A DNA stretch of 33,193 bases from Coriobacteriia bacterium (GCA_009781115.1 WQYT01000015.1:1-33193); one strand, 5' to 3'; numbered from the stretch's first letter, positions 7,055-16,972 are shown. Translations and numbers: made by a program. The notes: a model not told the origin generated them from the sequence alone.

Positions 7055-8176
7055 ATGAGTACGATCATGGACATACCACAAGAAGAAACACCCCAGTTGG
7101 AACCCCAGCCAGCAGCGCCAGCAGCGCCGGGAACTACCGACCTGGCAAAGATCGGCAGCAGGTCTGACCTCAATCCAGAGCAGCAGGCGCTGGTCGACCA
7201 GCGCGCACAGGGGCTCACTTTTGATATCAACAGCATCCAGGCTTACGGCAGCGCTGCGCAACAGCGTATGTCCACGTTTACGGAGTCTGCCCTGGGCCGG
7301 GTCCGCGGCAAGGACATGGGGGAGGTCGGCGGCCTGATCACCAACTTGATGGTAGACCTCAAGGGCTTTAACCCCAACGACTCCAAGGGCATCATGGGCC
7401 TCTTTCGCAAGGCGGGCGCCAGCATCGCGAAGATTCAGGCACGCTATACCGCCATCGAATCAAGCGTTGACAAGGTGGTCGAGAAACTCAAAGGGCACGA
7501 GATGGAGCTTAAGGCAGACGTCACGATGCTTGACACCATGTATGACGAGAACCTGAAGTACTACCAGGACCTGACGCTCTACATCCTGGCGGGCAATCAG
7601 GCGCTGGAAAAGGGCCGTGCAGATCTTGCCACGCTCCAGGCAACCGCACAGGAAAGTGGAGAGGCGGCAGACGCGGAGAAATCCTACCGGCTCAGCGAGG
7701 CGATCAATCTGTTCGAGAAGCGGCTGTATGACCTGCAGCTGACCCGCACGATCTCCATCCAGACAGCGCCCCAGATCAGGCTGATCCAGGGCGCGGACAA
7801 CGCCATGGTCAACAAGATCGACAGCACCATCAATAACACGATCCCGCTGTGGAAGCAGCAACTGGTTCTTGCAAAGAGCCTCTTCAACCAGGCCGAGGCA
7901 GAAAAGACGCAGGCAGAAGTCGATGAAACCACTAACGAGCTGCTCAAGCGCAATTCGGCCCAGCTCAAGGCCGGGTCCATTGAGGCCGCCAAAGCCTCAG
8001 AGCGCGGCATCGTTGAAGTAGAGACCTTAGAGCAGACCAACCAGGACCTCATGACTACGCTCGATGAAGTGCTGGCGATCCAAAAAGAGGGCCACGAGAA
8101 GCGCCAGGCAGCAGAAGTCAGGCTTCAGGCCATCGAAGGCGAGCTCAAGGCCAAGCTGCTCGAAACCGCCCGGTAA
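7055..8176 (+). CDS. Toxic anion resistance protein, TelA/KlaA family
   Basis: 373 aa; LDTMYDENLKYYQDLTLYILAGNQALEK, LTRTISIQTAPQIRLIQGADNAMVNKIDSTINNTIPLWKQQLVLA and following TelA-family motifs. Confidence 0.88.
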   Translation: MSTIMDIPQEETPQLEPQPAAPAAPGTTDLAKIGSRSDLNPEQQALVDQRAQGLTFDINSIQAYGSAAQQRMSTFTESALGRVRGKDMGEVGGLITNLMVDLKGFNPNDSKGIMGLFRKAGASIAKIQARYTAIESSVDKVVEKLKGHEMELKADVTMLDTMYDENLKYYQDLTLYILAGNQALEKGRADLATLQATAQESGEAADAEKSYRLSEAINLFEKRLYDLQLTRTISIQTAPQIRLIQGADNAMVNKIDSTINNTIPLWKQQLVLAKSLFNQAEAEKTQAEVDETTNELLKRNSAQLKAGSIEAAKASERGIVEVETLEQTNQDLMTTLDEVLAIQKEGHEKRQAAEVRLQAIEGELKAKLLETAR

Positions 8177-8248
8177 AGTCTGCGCGTAAGGTGAAACCGG
8201 TGCGGGCACATACGCACATAAGCGGGCGCAACAGAGGAGGCGCTCCCC

Positions 8249-9037
8249 ATGCGCACGCGCACTAAAGGCAAAGGCCTCCTGACCGGCGGGCTGAGCGTTC
8301 TGGTGGTCGGCGGCCTGGGGCTTGCTGCGACAAGCATCTTCCGGGTTGCCCTCATCGTCAACCTGGGCATCATCGCGGCAAACGCCGCCCCGATCCCCTG
8401 CGCCGTCCTTATGGGAGCAGGCGGAGTCACCGCTATCCTGGGCGCTGTGCCGCTCATCCGGCAACAGGCCGACCGCCTCTCCGAGGGCCGGCGCACCGCG
8501 CTGCTGGCCGAGGGCAAAGAGACGCCGGAGGCGATCCGCAGCGAGCTTGAGCGCCTGAAGAAACTTCACCCCCTCCTGACGATGGATCTGGACAGTTGCC
8601 TGGAACAGCTGGACAGCATGGAGCGCCGTAAAACGCAGCTGGATGAGATCCTGCGGATCAGCAAGACGGAGATTGAGTGGTCGAGCGTGGTCGACTTGCT
8701 CCAGTCGGTCGAAAAAGTCATCTGCACCAACCTGCGGGCCGTGATTGTACGCGGCATCGCCTGCGATCAAAGCGACCAACCGAACAGCGCTCACTATGAC
8801 GAGCTCAAAAAACTGATCCAGGCCCAGGAGGCAAAAAATCAGAAGCTGCTTGATGAAAGCAAAGAGGCGCTCAACCATGTTGCCGATCTTATCAGCGGTG
8901 ACACCAGCGGCGGCGGCTCCGTGGAGCTTGAGTCGTGGCTGAAAGTACTGCGAGGCATGGTTGCCCAGAACGCCTCCGCTGAGGGGGAGGGCAACCAACA
9001 ACAAAACACTTCTGTTGAAGAGGAGAAAACAGCATGA
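8249..9037 (+). CDS. Membrane-anchored coiled-coil protein in the TelA operon (XpaC-like position; family uncertain)
   Basis: 262 aa; two N-terminal hydrophobic helices then charged helical region; between telA and the VWA lipoprotein and overlapping the latter by 4 nt (ATGA). Confidence 0.6.
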   Translation: MRTRTKGKGLLTGGLSVLVVGGLGLAATSIFRVALIVNLGIIAANAAPIPCAVLMGAGGVTAILGAVPLIRQQADRLSEGRRTALLAEGKETPEAIRSELERLKKLHPLLTMDLDSCLEQLDSMERRKTQLDEILRISKTEIEWSSVVDLLQSVEKVICTNLRAVIVRGIACDQSDQPNSAHYDELKKLIQAQEAKNQKLLDESKEALNHVADLISGDTSGGGSVELESWLKVLRGMVAQNASAEGEGNQQQNTSVEEEKTA

Positions 9038-10692
9038 AACGTGTTTCTTTGATAGCGCTTGCCGTGATTCTGGTTGTAGCGCTGGTTGGTTGCGCGGGGA
9101 CCTCAGAGGACAATCTGACGCAAAAACAAGCGCAGGAAAAACTTGACGCGCTGGTCAAAAGCAAGGTCAAGACCAAAACGGTCAGTCACCAGCCCGATAA
9201 CAGTTGGGTCGGCTCAAGCGGCTCGATCGATGAGCTGCCAGACATCAACCAAAAGTATCCCTTAAGCGTTAAGGGCACGAGCAGTAACAACATCGAGATA
9301 TTTTCTTCGACCGAGAAATCCAGTGCGGACGGCAGCGGCTGGCTTGACATCGAGGCAAAGGCGTTTAACAAGGCCAACAGCGACCGGTCCGTGTCGGTCC
9401 GCCCGATCGCATCCGGCTCAGCCCTGGGCTACATTACCGGCGGCAAATATGTACCCGGCGCCTACAGCCCCGCCAATGAGCTTTGGGCCGCCATGCTCCA
9501 ATCAAAAGGCGTGACTCTTGACACCATCTCGCAGAAGCTGACCGGCAATGAGGCCGGCATCCTCATGAAGAAGAGCGTCTATCAAACCTACGTCAAAAAG
9601 TACGGGCAGCCGGTCACGATCGACAAGGTGGTCAAGGCCGTCCTGGCCGGCGACTTAAAGCTGGCCCACACCGACCCCAACGTCAGCAGCACGGGGCTTA
9701 ACATCATGACCCAGGAGCTGCGCGCCTTTGACCCCGCCAACCCGTTCAGCGAGAAGGCGCAGACCCAAATGCAGCAGTTCGCCGACAAGGTCCCGCCGGT
9801 AAGCCCCACCACGGCAGAGATGGTCCAGGTGGCGAGCAAGGGCCTGGCAGACGCGATCATCACCGAGTATCAGGCCTGGAAGTCTGACCCCTCCCTGAAA
9901 GACTGGGTCTTTACGCCCTGTGGCGTCCTGCACAACAGCCCACTCTACGCTTTTGACAAAGCAACCCCCGAACAAAAACAAACCCTGAAAGCATTTGCGG
10001 ATTTCTGCACAACCAGCGCCGCCCAGCGGCAGGCCACCAGTCTTGGCTTTAACCCCACAGACGGCTACGCCGGGGTCAAAAACGAGTATACCGGCGCGGA
10101 GCTCTATACCGCGCTTGACTTCTGGAAGCAGAACAAGGATGCGGGCAAACCGGTCCTGTCGGTCTTTGTGATCGATCGCAGCGGCAGCATGGAGGGCGAG
10201 CCGCTCAATCAGCTCAAGGCCTCCCTGCTCAACGGCGCAAACTACATCAACGAGAACTACTATGTAGGGCTTGTCAGCTTTAGTTCATCGGGCGATATCA
10301 CCGTTGACCTGCCCATCGATAAGTTCACGGCAGAGCAGCATTCCGTATTCTGCGGCGCGGTGGGCGACCTGCAGGCGCGCGGCAATACCGCCACAAACAG
10401 CGCGCTGGTGGCGGCCATGAATCTGCTGGTAAAAAAGCAGTCAGAGCTGGGTCTCTCTGACGCCAAACTCAGGGTTTTCCTGTTAAGTGACGGGCAGCAA
10501 AATGAAGGCCTGAGCATGAGCCAGATCAAAGGAATCGTCAGCGGCCTGAAGATCCCCATCTATACGATTGGCTACAACAACGACATCGACACACTCAAAG
10601 AGCTGTCTTCGCTTAACGAGGCCTACTGCGTAAACGCTGACAGCAGCGACGTGGTCATGAACCTCAAGCAGCTTTTTACGGCGCAGCTGTAA
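9034..10692 (+). CDS. VWA-domain lipoprotein with N-terminal solute-binding-like region
   Basis: Lipobox VVALVGCAG; MIDAS LSVFVIDRSGSMEGEPLNQL...GNTATNSAL...LLSDGQQNEG. Confidence 0.82.
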   Translation: MKRVSLIALAVILVVALVGCAGTSEDNLTQKQAQEKLDALVKSKVKTKTVSHQPDNSWVGSSGSIDELPDINQKYPLSVKGTSSNNIEIFSSTEKSSADGSGWLDIEAKAFNKANSDRSVSVRPIASGSALGYITGGKYVPGAYSPANELWAAMLQSKGVTLDTISQKLTGNEAGILMKKSVYQTYVKKYGQPVTIDKVVKAVLAGDLKLAHTDPNVSSTGLNIMTQELRAFDPANPFSEKAQTQMQQFADKVPPVSPTTAEMVQVASKGLADAIITEYQAWKSDPSLKDWVFTPCGVLHNSPLYAFDKATPEQKQTLKAFADFCTTSAAQRQATSLGFNPTDGYAGVKNEYTGAELYTALDFWKQNKDAGKPVLSVFVIDRSGSMEGEPLNQLKASLLNGANYINENYYVGLVSFSSSGDITVDLPIDKFTAEQHSVFCGAVGDLQARGNTATNSALVAAMNLLVKKQSELGLSDAKLRVFLLSDGQQNEGLSMSQIKGIVSGLKIPIYTIGYNNDIDTLKELSSLNEAYCVNADSSDVVMNLKQLFTAQL

Positions 10693-11926
10693 TCGTCGCG
10701 GCAAACTGGCGGCCAAAGTCTTCGGCTGCTGCCAGGTCGGCTGCGGTTGGCACAAACTTCACGCGCAGCTGCTGCTCAAAGACCGCCGCCTTCATCGAGG
10801 CCAGGCGCTCGACCACATGGGGCACCCCCTCGCCGCTCCAGCCGTAGCTGCCAAACACGGCGACCGGGCGCTTGGCAAAGTTGATGCCCTCGATGCCCGC
10901 CAGCAGCTCCCACACCACGCCCAGGGCGTCGCGGTTGACAGTCGGCGTGCCCAAAGCAAAGGCGTCGCTTGCGTTCATCAACGCGCGCAGTTCGGCAAGG
11001 TCGTACTCGATCAGGTCGTAGAGTTCCACGGTGGCCCCAGCCAGCGCCGCGCGGATGCCTGTAGCGATATGTTCGGCCAGCGCCGCGGTGTTGCCGTAGG
11101 CGCTGCAGAAAAACACGGGCACACGCAGAGGGACACAGCTGCTGCCGCCAGTGGCCCCAGCCCCAGCCCCAGCCCCAGCTCCAGTTTCAGTCGCCCACTT
11201 GCTGTAGCGCGCAATCTGGCGCTCAAGTTCGCAACCGCGCGTCAAAATTGGGCCATGGCTGACACAGACATAGTCCACGTCCAGCGCGCGCACTTTATCC
11301 AGCCCGCAGCGTACGGCAGGCGAAAACGGGCTCATGATGCTGTCGAAGTAGTGTTTTGCGGAGCTCAGGTAGGCCGCGGGATAGGTGATCTTTACATCAA
11401 AGGTATCCGGCTCGCAGTAATGGCTGCCCAAAAAGTCGCAGGTAAAGACCGTCCGCTCCTCGGGGCAGTAGGTAAACATCGTGTCGGGCCAGTGCAGCAG
11501 GGGCGCGCAGATGAATTGCAGGCTCCGCTCGCCCAGATCAAGAACTTCACCGTCACTCACGATCAGACAGTCGAGGTCGTCGCGGTTAACGATGCTTTTC
11601 AAAAACAGCGCGCCGGAGCGGCTGATGACGATCTTTAGCTCCGGGTAGCGCTCTAGCAGCGCCGCGACTGTGCCGGTGTGATCAGGCTCGGTGTGGTTCA
11701 GCACCAGATAGTCCGGCGTCCGGCCCTCAAGCGCCTCGTCCAGATGAGCAAAATAGACGTCGAGAAAGTCCGCATGCGCCGCCTCAATAAGCGCGATTTT
11801 CTCCGAACCTATCACCACATACGAGTTGTAGCTTGTCCCATATTCTGTGCGCATGGCAACATCGAAAACCCGCATGTTCGGGTTGAGCACACTGGTGACA
11901 AGAATTGACGGGGTGACAGAAACCAT
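10676..11926 (-). CDS. FprA-family A-type flavodiiron protein
   Basis: Metallo-beta-lactamase-like LVLNHTEPDHTGTV (HxExDH), VSHGPILTRG; C-terminal flavodoxin VFFCSAYGNTAALAEHIATGI...FGSYGWSGEGV. Start placed at ATG 11926-11924 (MVSVTPSILV), not at the track start 12625. Confidence 0.88.
   Translation of the reverse strand: MVSVTPSILVTSVLNPNMRVFDVAMRTEYGTSYNSYVVIGSEKIALIEAAHADFLDVYFAHLDEALEGRTPDYLVLNHTEPDHTGTVAALLERYPELKIVISRSGALFLKSIVNRDDLDCLIVSDGEVLDLGERSLQFICAPLLHWPDTMFTYCPEERTVFTCDFLGSHYCEPDTFDVKITYPAAYLSSAKHYFDSIMSPFSPAVRCGLDKVRALDVDYVCVSHGPILTRGCELERQIARYSKWATETGAGAGAGAGATGGSSCVPLRVPVFFCSAYGNTAALAEHIATGIRAALAGATVELYDLIEYDLAELRALMNASDAFALGTPTVNRDALGVVWELLAGIEGINFAKRPVAVFGSYGWSGEGVPHVVERLASMKAAVFEQQLRVKFVPTAADLAAAEDFGRQFAATITAAP
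11155..11184. repeat. Hexanucleotide microsatellite (CCCCAG)4 + CTCCAG in flavodiiron gene
   Basis: ccccagccccagccccagccccagctccag; encodes a Gly-Ala linker (TGAGAGAGAGATGG) between the two domains. Confidence 0.85.
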
Positions 11927-12103
11927 AATGACTCCCTCATGACGAATGATGACAAATAACCCAGCATTTTTATTGTAGCAGCCTGGCCCGTAAAAAGCGG
12001 CGCCCGCATTCTGGCGCCCCGGCGCTTCTGCGCGGCAGATGACAAAACGGTTCCCGCCCCCGCAGGTCAGGTAGGATTGAGAGTGACAGAAAGGAAGCCG
12101 CCC

Positions 12104-12835
12104 ATGTCTCTTAACCTGCTGAAAGCAGCCGACCTCATCACAAAGCCCATCACGATCATCGCCGGACATTACGGTGTGGGCAAGACCAACCTGTCGCTTA
12201 ACCTGGCGATCGATCTGGCCGCCGCCTCCCAGCAGGTCATGCTGGTTGACCTTGATGTGGTCAACCCCTACTTTCGCAGCTCGGATCATCGCGAGGAGCT
12301 TGCCACAGACCAGATCGAGCTGATTGCGCCAACCTTTGCAGGCACCACGCTGGACACGCCGACCCTGCCCCCGGAGGTCGCGGCTGCCTTCAGTCACACA
12401 GGCCCGGTCATCTTCGATGCCGGTGGCGACGACGTTGGCGCCACCGCGCTGGGTGTCTATCATGACCGGCTGCAACAGGCCGCAGACACGGGCGAGCTTG
12501 CAATGTATTACGTGGTCAACCACAACCGCAACCTCACGACGACCGCACGCGACGCGGTTGGCGTGGCGCGCGAAATCGAGGCAACAGCGCGCCTGACGCT
12601 GACCGGCGTCATCAACAACAGCCACCTGGCAGATGAGACCGACCTTTCAACCGTCGCGCAGGGGTATCGCTTTGCGAGCGAAGTCGCCGCGTGCATGGAG
12701 CTGCCGCTGCTGGCGACAACCATCCCGATCGCCCTGGCGCCCGCGGCCCGTACGGCCTCTGAATTTGCCGAAGTCGCCGCAGGCGCAGCCCTTTATCCAA
12801 TAACGCGCCTGGTTCTTCCCCCCTGGGACACATAA
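12104..12835 (+). CDS. P-loop NTPase, ParA/MinD-like
   Basis: Walker A AGHYGVGKTNLSLNLA, VMLVDLDVVNPYFRSSD, PVIFDAGGDDVGATALG. ATG 12104 used. Confidence 0.7.
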   Translation: MSLNLLKAADLITKPITIIAGHYGVGKTNLSLNLAIDLAAASQQVMLVDLDVVNPYFRSSDHREELATDQIELIAPTFAGTTLDTPTLPPEVAAAFSHTGPVIFDAGGDDVGATALGVYHDRLQQAADTGELAMYYVVNHNRNLTTTARDAVGVAREIEATARLTLTGVINNSHLADETDLSTVAQGYRFASEVAACMELPLLATTIPIALAPAARTASEFAEVAAGAALYPITRLVLPPWDT

Positions 12836-12909
12836 AACTCTGCATAAATGGTACTTCATGTAGTACACTTGATACACTATCTTTTTACTTGAAAGGAGCA
12901 GAGAAGATC

Positions 12910-14103
12910 ATGTATAAGAAATTCGGAGCGGTAGCGCTGGCCCTCGTGCTGGTTCTGTCGCTCGCACTGGCAGGTTGTTCTTTGAAAAAGGACAACGGCA
13001 GTAGCACAACCGGCAGCACCGGCGACACGATCAAAATCGGCGCCAACTATGAGCTCAGTGGAGCGGTTGCCACCTATGGCAGCGATTCACTCAAGGGCTT
13101 TAAGATGGCCATCGATGAGGTCAACAAGGCCGGCGGCGTCCTCGGCAAGCAGATCGATGTCATCCAGAAGGACAACAAGTCCGATGCGGCTACAGCAACC
13201 TCAGCCGAGGAGGCCCTTGTATCACAGGGCATCGTGCTTTCCGTGGGTCCTGCGACCTCCGGCAACTTCCGCGCGGTCATCCCTGTAGCCCAGAGCAGCA
13301 AGATCCCCGTCATCTCTTCGTCAGCAACGGCGGACGATGACATCACTGTTGACGCAAAGACAAACCAGGTACGCCAGTATGTGTTCCGCACCTGCTTTAC
13401 GGATTCGTTCCAGGGCAAGGTCATGGCCAATTATGCGGGCCAGAAGCTTAACGCCAAGACGGCGGTCATTTATGCGGACAGCTCCAGCGATTACGCCAAG
13501 GGCCTGGCTGCTAACTTCAAGGCGCAATTTACTGCCAATGGCGGCACCATTGCCGGTGAAGATTCTTATGTCGCAGGCGACAAGGACTTCAGCGCCGTGC
13601 TGACCAGCATGAAAGCCAAGCAATTCGACGTCATGTTTGTTCCGGGTTATTACCAGGAGGCTGGCTTGATCATCAAGCAGGCACGCGAGCTGGGCATCAA
13701 GCAGCCGATCCTCGGCGCCGATGGCTTTGACTCGCCGGACCTGGCAAGCATTGCTGGTGCGACAAACGTCAACGACGTGTACTTCTCCAACCACTATTCT
13801 TCGCTTGACCAGGCTTCTGCGGTACAGGACTTCATTACCGCTTATAAGGCTCTCAATAACGGCGAAGAGCCCAACGCCTTCGTGGCCATGGGTTATGACA
13901 TGGGCAAGTACGTGGCTGACGCCATCACGCGCGCAAACTCGACCGATCCGACCAAGATTGCTGACGCGCTGGCTTCTACCACGAGCTTTACCGGTGCAAC
14001 GGGAACGTTCAGCGTTGGCCAGGATCACAACGTGATCAAGTCTGCCGTCGTTATCAAGATGGAAAACGGCCAGCAGGCTTCAGCTGAGCAGATGAAGATG
14101 TAG
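12910..14103 (+). CDS. livJ: Branched-chain amino-acid ABC transporter, substrate-binding lipoprotein
   Basis: Lipobox LALAGCS; Peripla_BP-like IKIGANYELSGAVATYGSDSLKGFKMAIDEVNKAGGVLGKQI; first gene of a complete liv operon. Confidence 0.9.
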   Translation: MYKKFGAVALALVLVLSLALAGCSLKKDNGSSTTGSTGDTIKIGANYELSGAVATYGSDSLKGFKMAIDEVNKAGGVLGKQIDVIQKDNKSDAATATSAEEALVSQGIVLSVGPATSGNFRAVIPVAQSSKIPVISSSATADDDITVDAKTNQVRQYVFRTCFTDSFQGKVMANYAGQKLNAKTAVIYADSSSDYAKGLAANFKAQFTANGGTIAGEDSYVAGDKDFSAVLTSMKAKQFDVMFVPGYYQEAGLIIKQARELGIKQPILGADGFDSPDLASIAGATNVNDVYFSNHYSSLDQASAVQDFITAYKALNNGEEPNAFVAMGYDMGKYVADAITRANSTDPTKIADALASTTSFTGATGTFSVGQDHNVIKSAVVIKMENGQQASAEQMKM

Positions 14104-14131
14104 TTTCATCTGGCTCTGGTACTACGCACAC

Positions 14132-15028
14132 ATGGAGAATTTTTTACAACAGATTGTTAATGGACTCTCCCAGGGGAGCATTTACGCCCTGATCGCCTTA
14201 GGCTACACGATGGTCTATGGCATCGTGAAGCTGATCAACTTCGCGCATGGCGACGTCTATATGATAGGCGCCTACGTGGGCTTTGCGGTCACGACGTTTA
14301 CGCGCTTTGGGCATTCGCGGTTTGGCTTTATTGCGGCGCTCATCATCTCGATGGTGGCCTGCATGATACTCGGCGTCACCATTGAGCGTATTGCCTACAA
14401 GCCCTTGCGTAACTCGTCGCGTATCGCGGTGTTGATCACGGCGATCGGGGTGTCGCTCTTTCTTGACTATGTGCTGATGTATTTTGTGGGGGCGGCAACC
14501 CGCTCCTATCCGCCGGGAGTTTTGCCCACCCGGGTCTATATGATTGGTGGCGTTGTCATCAAGTTCCAGCAGATCATTGTAGTGCTGGTTTCGATCGTGC
14601 TTATGATTTTGTTGCAGTTCATTGTAAAAAAGACCAAGCAGGGCAAAGCCATGCGCGCAGTCTCTTATGATAAAGAGGCCGCTCAGCTCATGGGCATCAA
14701 TGTTGACCGTACTATTTCATTTACCTTCCTGCTGGGATCGGCGCTGGCGGGCGCCGCAGGGGTGATGGTCGGCATCTACTTCAACTCGATCGATCCGCTT
14801 ATGGGCATGATGCCGGGATTGAAGGCCTTTGTGGCCGCCGTGTTTGGCGGCATCGGTTCGATCCCTGGCGCGATGGTCGGGGGACTTTCCATCGGCGTGA
14901 TAGAGACGCTGGTCGCCGGCTACGGCAGCTCGCTGTATCGTGACGCGGCGGTGTTTGCGATCCTGATCCTAGTCCTGATCATCAAGCCCACGGGCCTTAT
15001 GGGCAAAAACACCGGAAACAAGGTGTAG
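14132..15028 (+). CDS. livH: Branched-chain amino-acid ABC transporter permease LivH
   Basis: FLQQIVNGLSQGSIYALIALGYTMVYGIVKLINFAHGDVYMIGAY. Confidence 0.95.
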   Translation: MENFLQQIVNGLSQGSIYALIALGYTMVYGIVKLINFAHGDVYMIGAYVGFAVTTFTRFGHSRFGFIAALIISMVACMILGVTIERIAYKPLRNSSRIAVLITAIGVSLFLDYVLMYFVGAATRSYPPGVLPTRVYMIGGVVIKFQQIIVVLVSIVLMILLQFIVKKTKQGKAMRAVSYDKEAAQLMGINVDRTISFTFLLGSALAGAAGVMVGIYFNSIDPLMGMMPGLKAFVAAVFGGIGSIPGAMVGGLSIGVIETLVAGYGSSLYRDAAVFAILILVLIIKPTGLMGKNTGNKV

Positions 15029-15032
15029 TGCT

Positions 15033-16181
15033 GTGGCGCGCGCACGCAAGAAAGAACTACAGAAGGGGACGGTTCCTCTGCAAGAGGGTGCCAAGGCTAC
15101 TGCGTCTGACAAAGGAACCGTCCCCGGCGCATCAGCTGCAGTGCGCAAAGGCTTTGCGCGCGGCGTTGGCATACTCACTCTGAAAAACCTCCTGATACTG
15201 CTGGCGATGCTGGCTGCTTTTGGCATCGTGCAGCTGCTGAGCTATCTGGGCTGGGTTACCCCCGTGTATGAGAGTGTGCTTGCGACCATCTGCATCTTTA
15301 TCATCCTGGCGGTCAGCCTTAACCTGATCACGGGCTTTACGGGGCAGTTTTCGCTGGGGCATGCGGGATTTATGGCGGTCGGCGCCTATACCTGCGCGAT
15401 CATCGTGTCATATTATCCAACCACCGCGGGCTTTCTGCTTGGTATGCTTGCTGGCGGGGTGCTCGCGATGATCTTCGGCATTCTTATTGGGTTTCCGACC
15501 CTGCGCCTTAAAGGGGACTATCTGGCAATCGCCACGCTCGGCATGGCAGAGATTATCCGGGTGGTTGTCCAGAACCTCACGATCACAGGCGGCGCTTCCG
15601 GCTTGTTCAGCAATTCGCACATGGCAACCTGGCCCTGGTTGTTTTTCTTCATGGCCGTCTCGATACTGGTGATCAACAACTTCATCAAGTCATCGCGCGG
15701 TCGCGCCTGCATTGCGGTGCGCGAGGATGAGATCGCGGCAGAGTCCATGGGCATCAACTCGACCAAGTACAAGGTCATGGCCTTTGCCATTGGCGCGTTT
15801 TTTGCGGGCATTGGCGGAGGGCTTTACGCCTCGTACTTCTTTGTCATCAAACCGGTTACCTTTGGCTTTTTGATGTCGATCAACATCCTGGTGATGGTCG
15901 TCTTTGGCGGGCTGGGCTCCATCAGCGGCTCGGTTGTTTCTGCGGTGTTGCTCACCCTGCTTACGAACTTCTTCACGATCGCGCCGCCGCTGAACGTCTT
16001 TGGCCTGTTCACGATCGACTGGTCGCGCGTCAACATGATCATCTACGCGCTGCTGCTGATCATCATCATGCTCTTCCGGCCGCAGGGGTTGATGGGCACA
16101 ATGGAAGTGGGCGACCTGTTCAAAAAACGCCCGGGCAGGGGCAGGCGCAGGCGCGGCGCCACGCCGGAGCAGGTGGAGTGA
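15033..16181 (+). CDS. livM: Branched-chain amino-acid ABC transporter permease LivM, with unusual N-terminal extension
   Basis: SLNLITGFTGQFSLGHAGFMAVGAYTCA, GDYLAIATLGMAEIIRVVVQNL; GTG start; extension carries an inverted repeat. Confidence 0.93.
   Translation: MARARKKELQKGTVPLQEGAKATASDKGTVPGASAAVRKGFARGVGILTLKNLLILLAMLAAFGIVQLLSYLGWVTPVYESVLATICIFIILAVSLNLITGFTGQFSLGHAGFMAVGAYTCAIIVSYYPTTAGFLLGMLAGGVLAMIFGILIGFPTLRLKGDYLAIATLGMAEIIRVVVQNLTITGGASGLFSNSHMATWPWLFFFMAVSILVINNFIKSSRGRACIAVREDEIAAESMGINSTKYKVMAFAIGAFFAGIGGGLYASYFFVIKPVTFGFLMSINILVMVVFGGLGSISGSVVSAVLLTLLTNFFTIAPPLNVFGLFTIDWSRVNMIIYALLLIIIMLFRPQGLMGTMEVGDLFKKRPGRGRRRRGATPEQVE
15065..15125. repeat. REP-like inverted repeat inside livM
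   Basis: GGGGACGGTTCCTCTG (15065-15080) and CAAAGGAACCGTCCCC (15110-15125): 16-bp arms with one mismatch, 29-nt centre; reads in frame as GTVPLQEGAKATASDKGTVP. Confidence 0.88.
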
Positions 16182-16183
16182 CC

Positions 16184-16972
16184 ATGTCTCTGCTCACATT
16201 GGAAAACGTTACGATCATCTTTGGCGGCCTGACGGCAGTCTACCGGGTCAACATGCATGTCGAAGATGGCGAGCTGGTGGGGCTGATCGGCCCTAATGGC
16301 GCGGGTAAGACGACCATCTTCAACCTGATTACGGGCGTCTATAAACTCACCGAAGGCACGATCGAGCTGGAGGACCGCAACCGCGACCGCACGATCAACC
16401 TGGTGGGCCGCAAGCCCTATGCCGTCACGGCGCTGGGGGTGGCGCGCACCTTCCAGAACATCCGCCTCTTCAAAGAGATGACGGTGCTTGATAACGTGCG
16501 CATCGCGCTCAATCGCGACGTGCGTACGAACTTGTTGACCGCGCTGACCCATCTGGGCGGCTACCACAAAGAGGAGCGCCGCCTGGTGCAAGAGGCGGAG
16601 AAGTTGCTGGATGTCTTTGACCTGCGCGGCAAGGCAGACGAGCTGGCGCGAAACCTCCCCTACGGCGAGCAGCGCCGCTTAGAGATCGCACGCGCCATGG
16701 CCACGCGCCCCAAGCTGCTGTTGCTTGACGAACCCGCTGCCGGCATGAACCCGATCGAGACCGCGGCCCTGGCCCAGACGGTCAAGCGCATCCGCCATGA
16801 CTTTGGTCTGTCCGTGCTGCTGATCGAACATGATATGTCGTTTGTGATGAAGATCTGCGAGCGCATCTACGTGCTGGATCACGGCGCGCTGATTGCCGAG
16901 GGTACGCCGGCAGAGATCCAGAGCGACCCGCGCGTCATCGAGGCCTATCTGGGGGATGACGATGATATTTGA
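16184..16972 (+). CDS. livG: Branched-chain amino-acid ABC transporter ATP-binding protein LivG
   Basis: GLIGPNGAGKTTIFNLITGVYKLTEG, LLLLDEPAAGMNPIE, ABC signature-like NLPYGEQRRLEIARA. Confidence 0.95.
   Translation: MSLLTLENVTIIFGGLTAVYRVNMHVEDGELVGLIGPNGAGKTTIFNLITGVYKLTEGTIELEDRNRDRTINLVGRKPYAVTALGVARTFQNIRLFKEMTVLDNVRIALNRDVRTNLLTALTHLGGYHKEERRLVQEAEKLLDVFDLRGKADELARNLPYGEQRRLEIARAMATRPKLLLLDEPAAGMNPIETAALAQTVKRIRHDFGLSVLLIEHDMSFVMKICERIYVLDHGALIAEGTPAEIQSDPRVIEAYLGDDDDI

Noticed and set aside
8027-9004. Minus-strand 325-aa ORF
   Set aside because: Antisense to TelA and the membrane protein; composition is the usual high-GC mirror frame.
11926-12625. N-terminal part of the 649-aa minus ORF in the track
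   Set aside because: Upstream extension is antisense to the P-loop NTPase; the conserved flavodiiron protein begins at MVSVTPSILV (11926).
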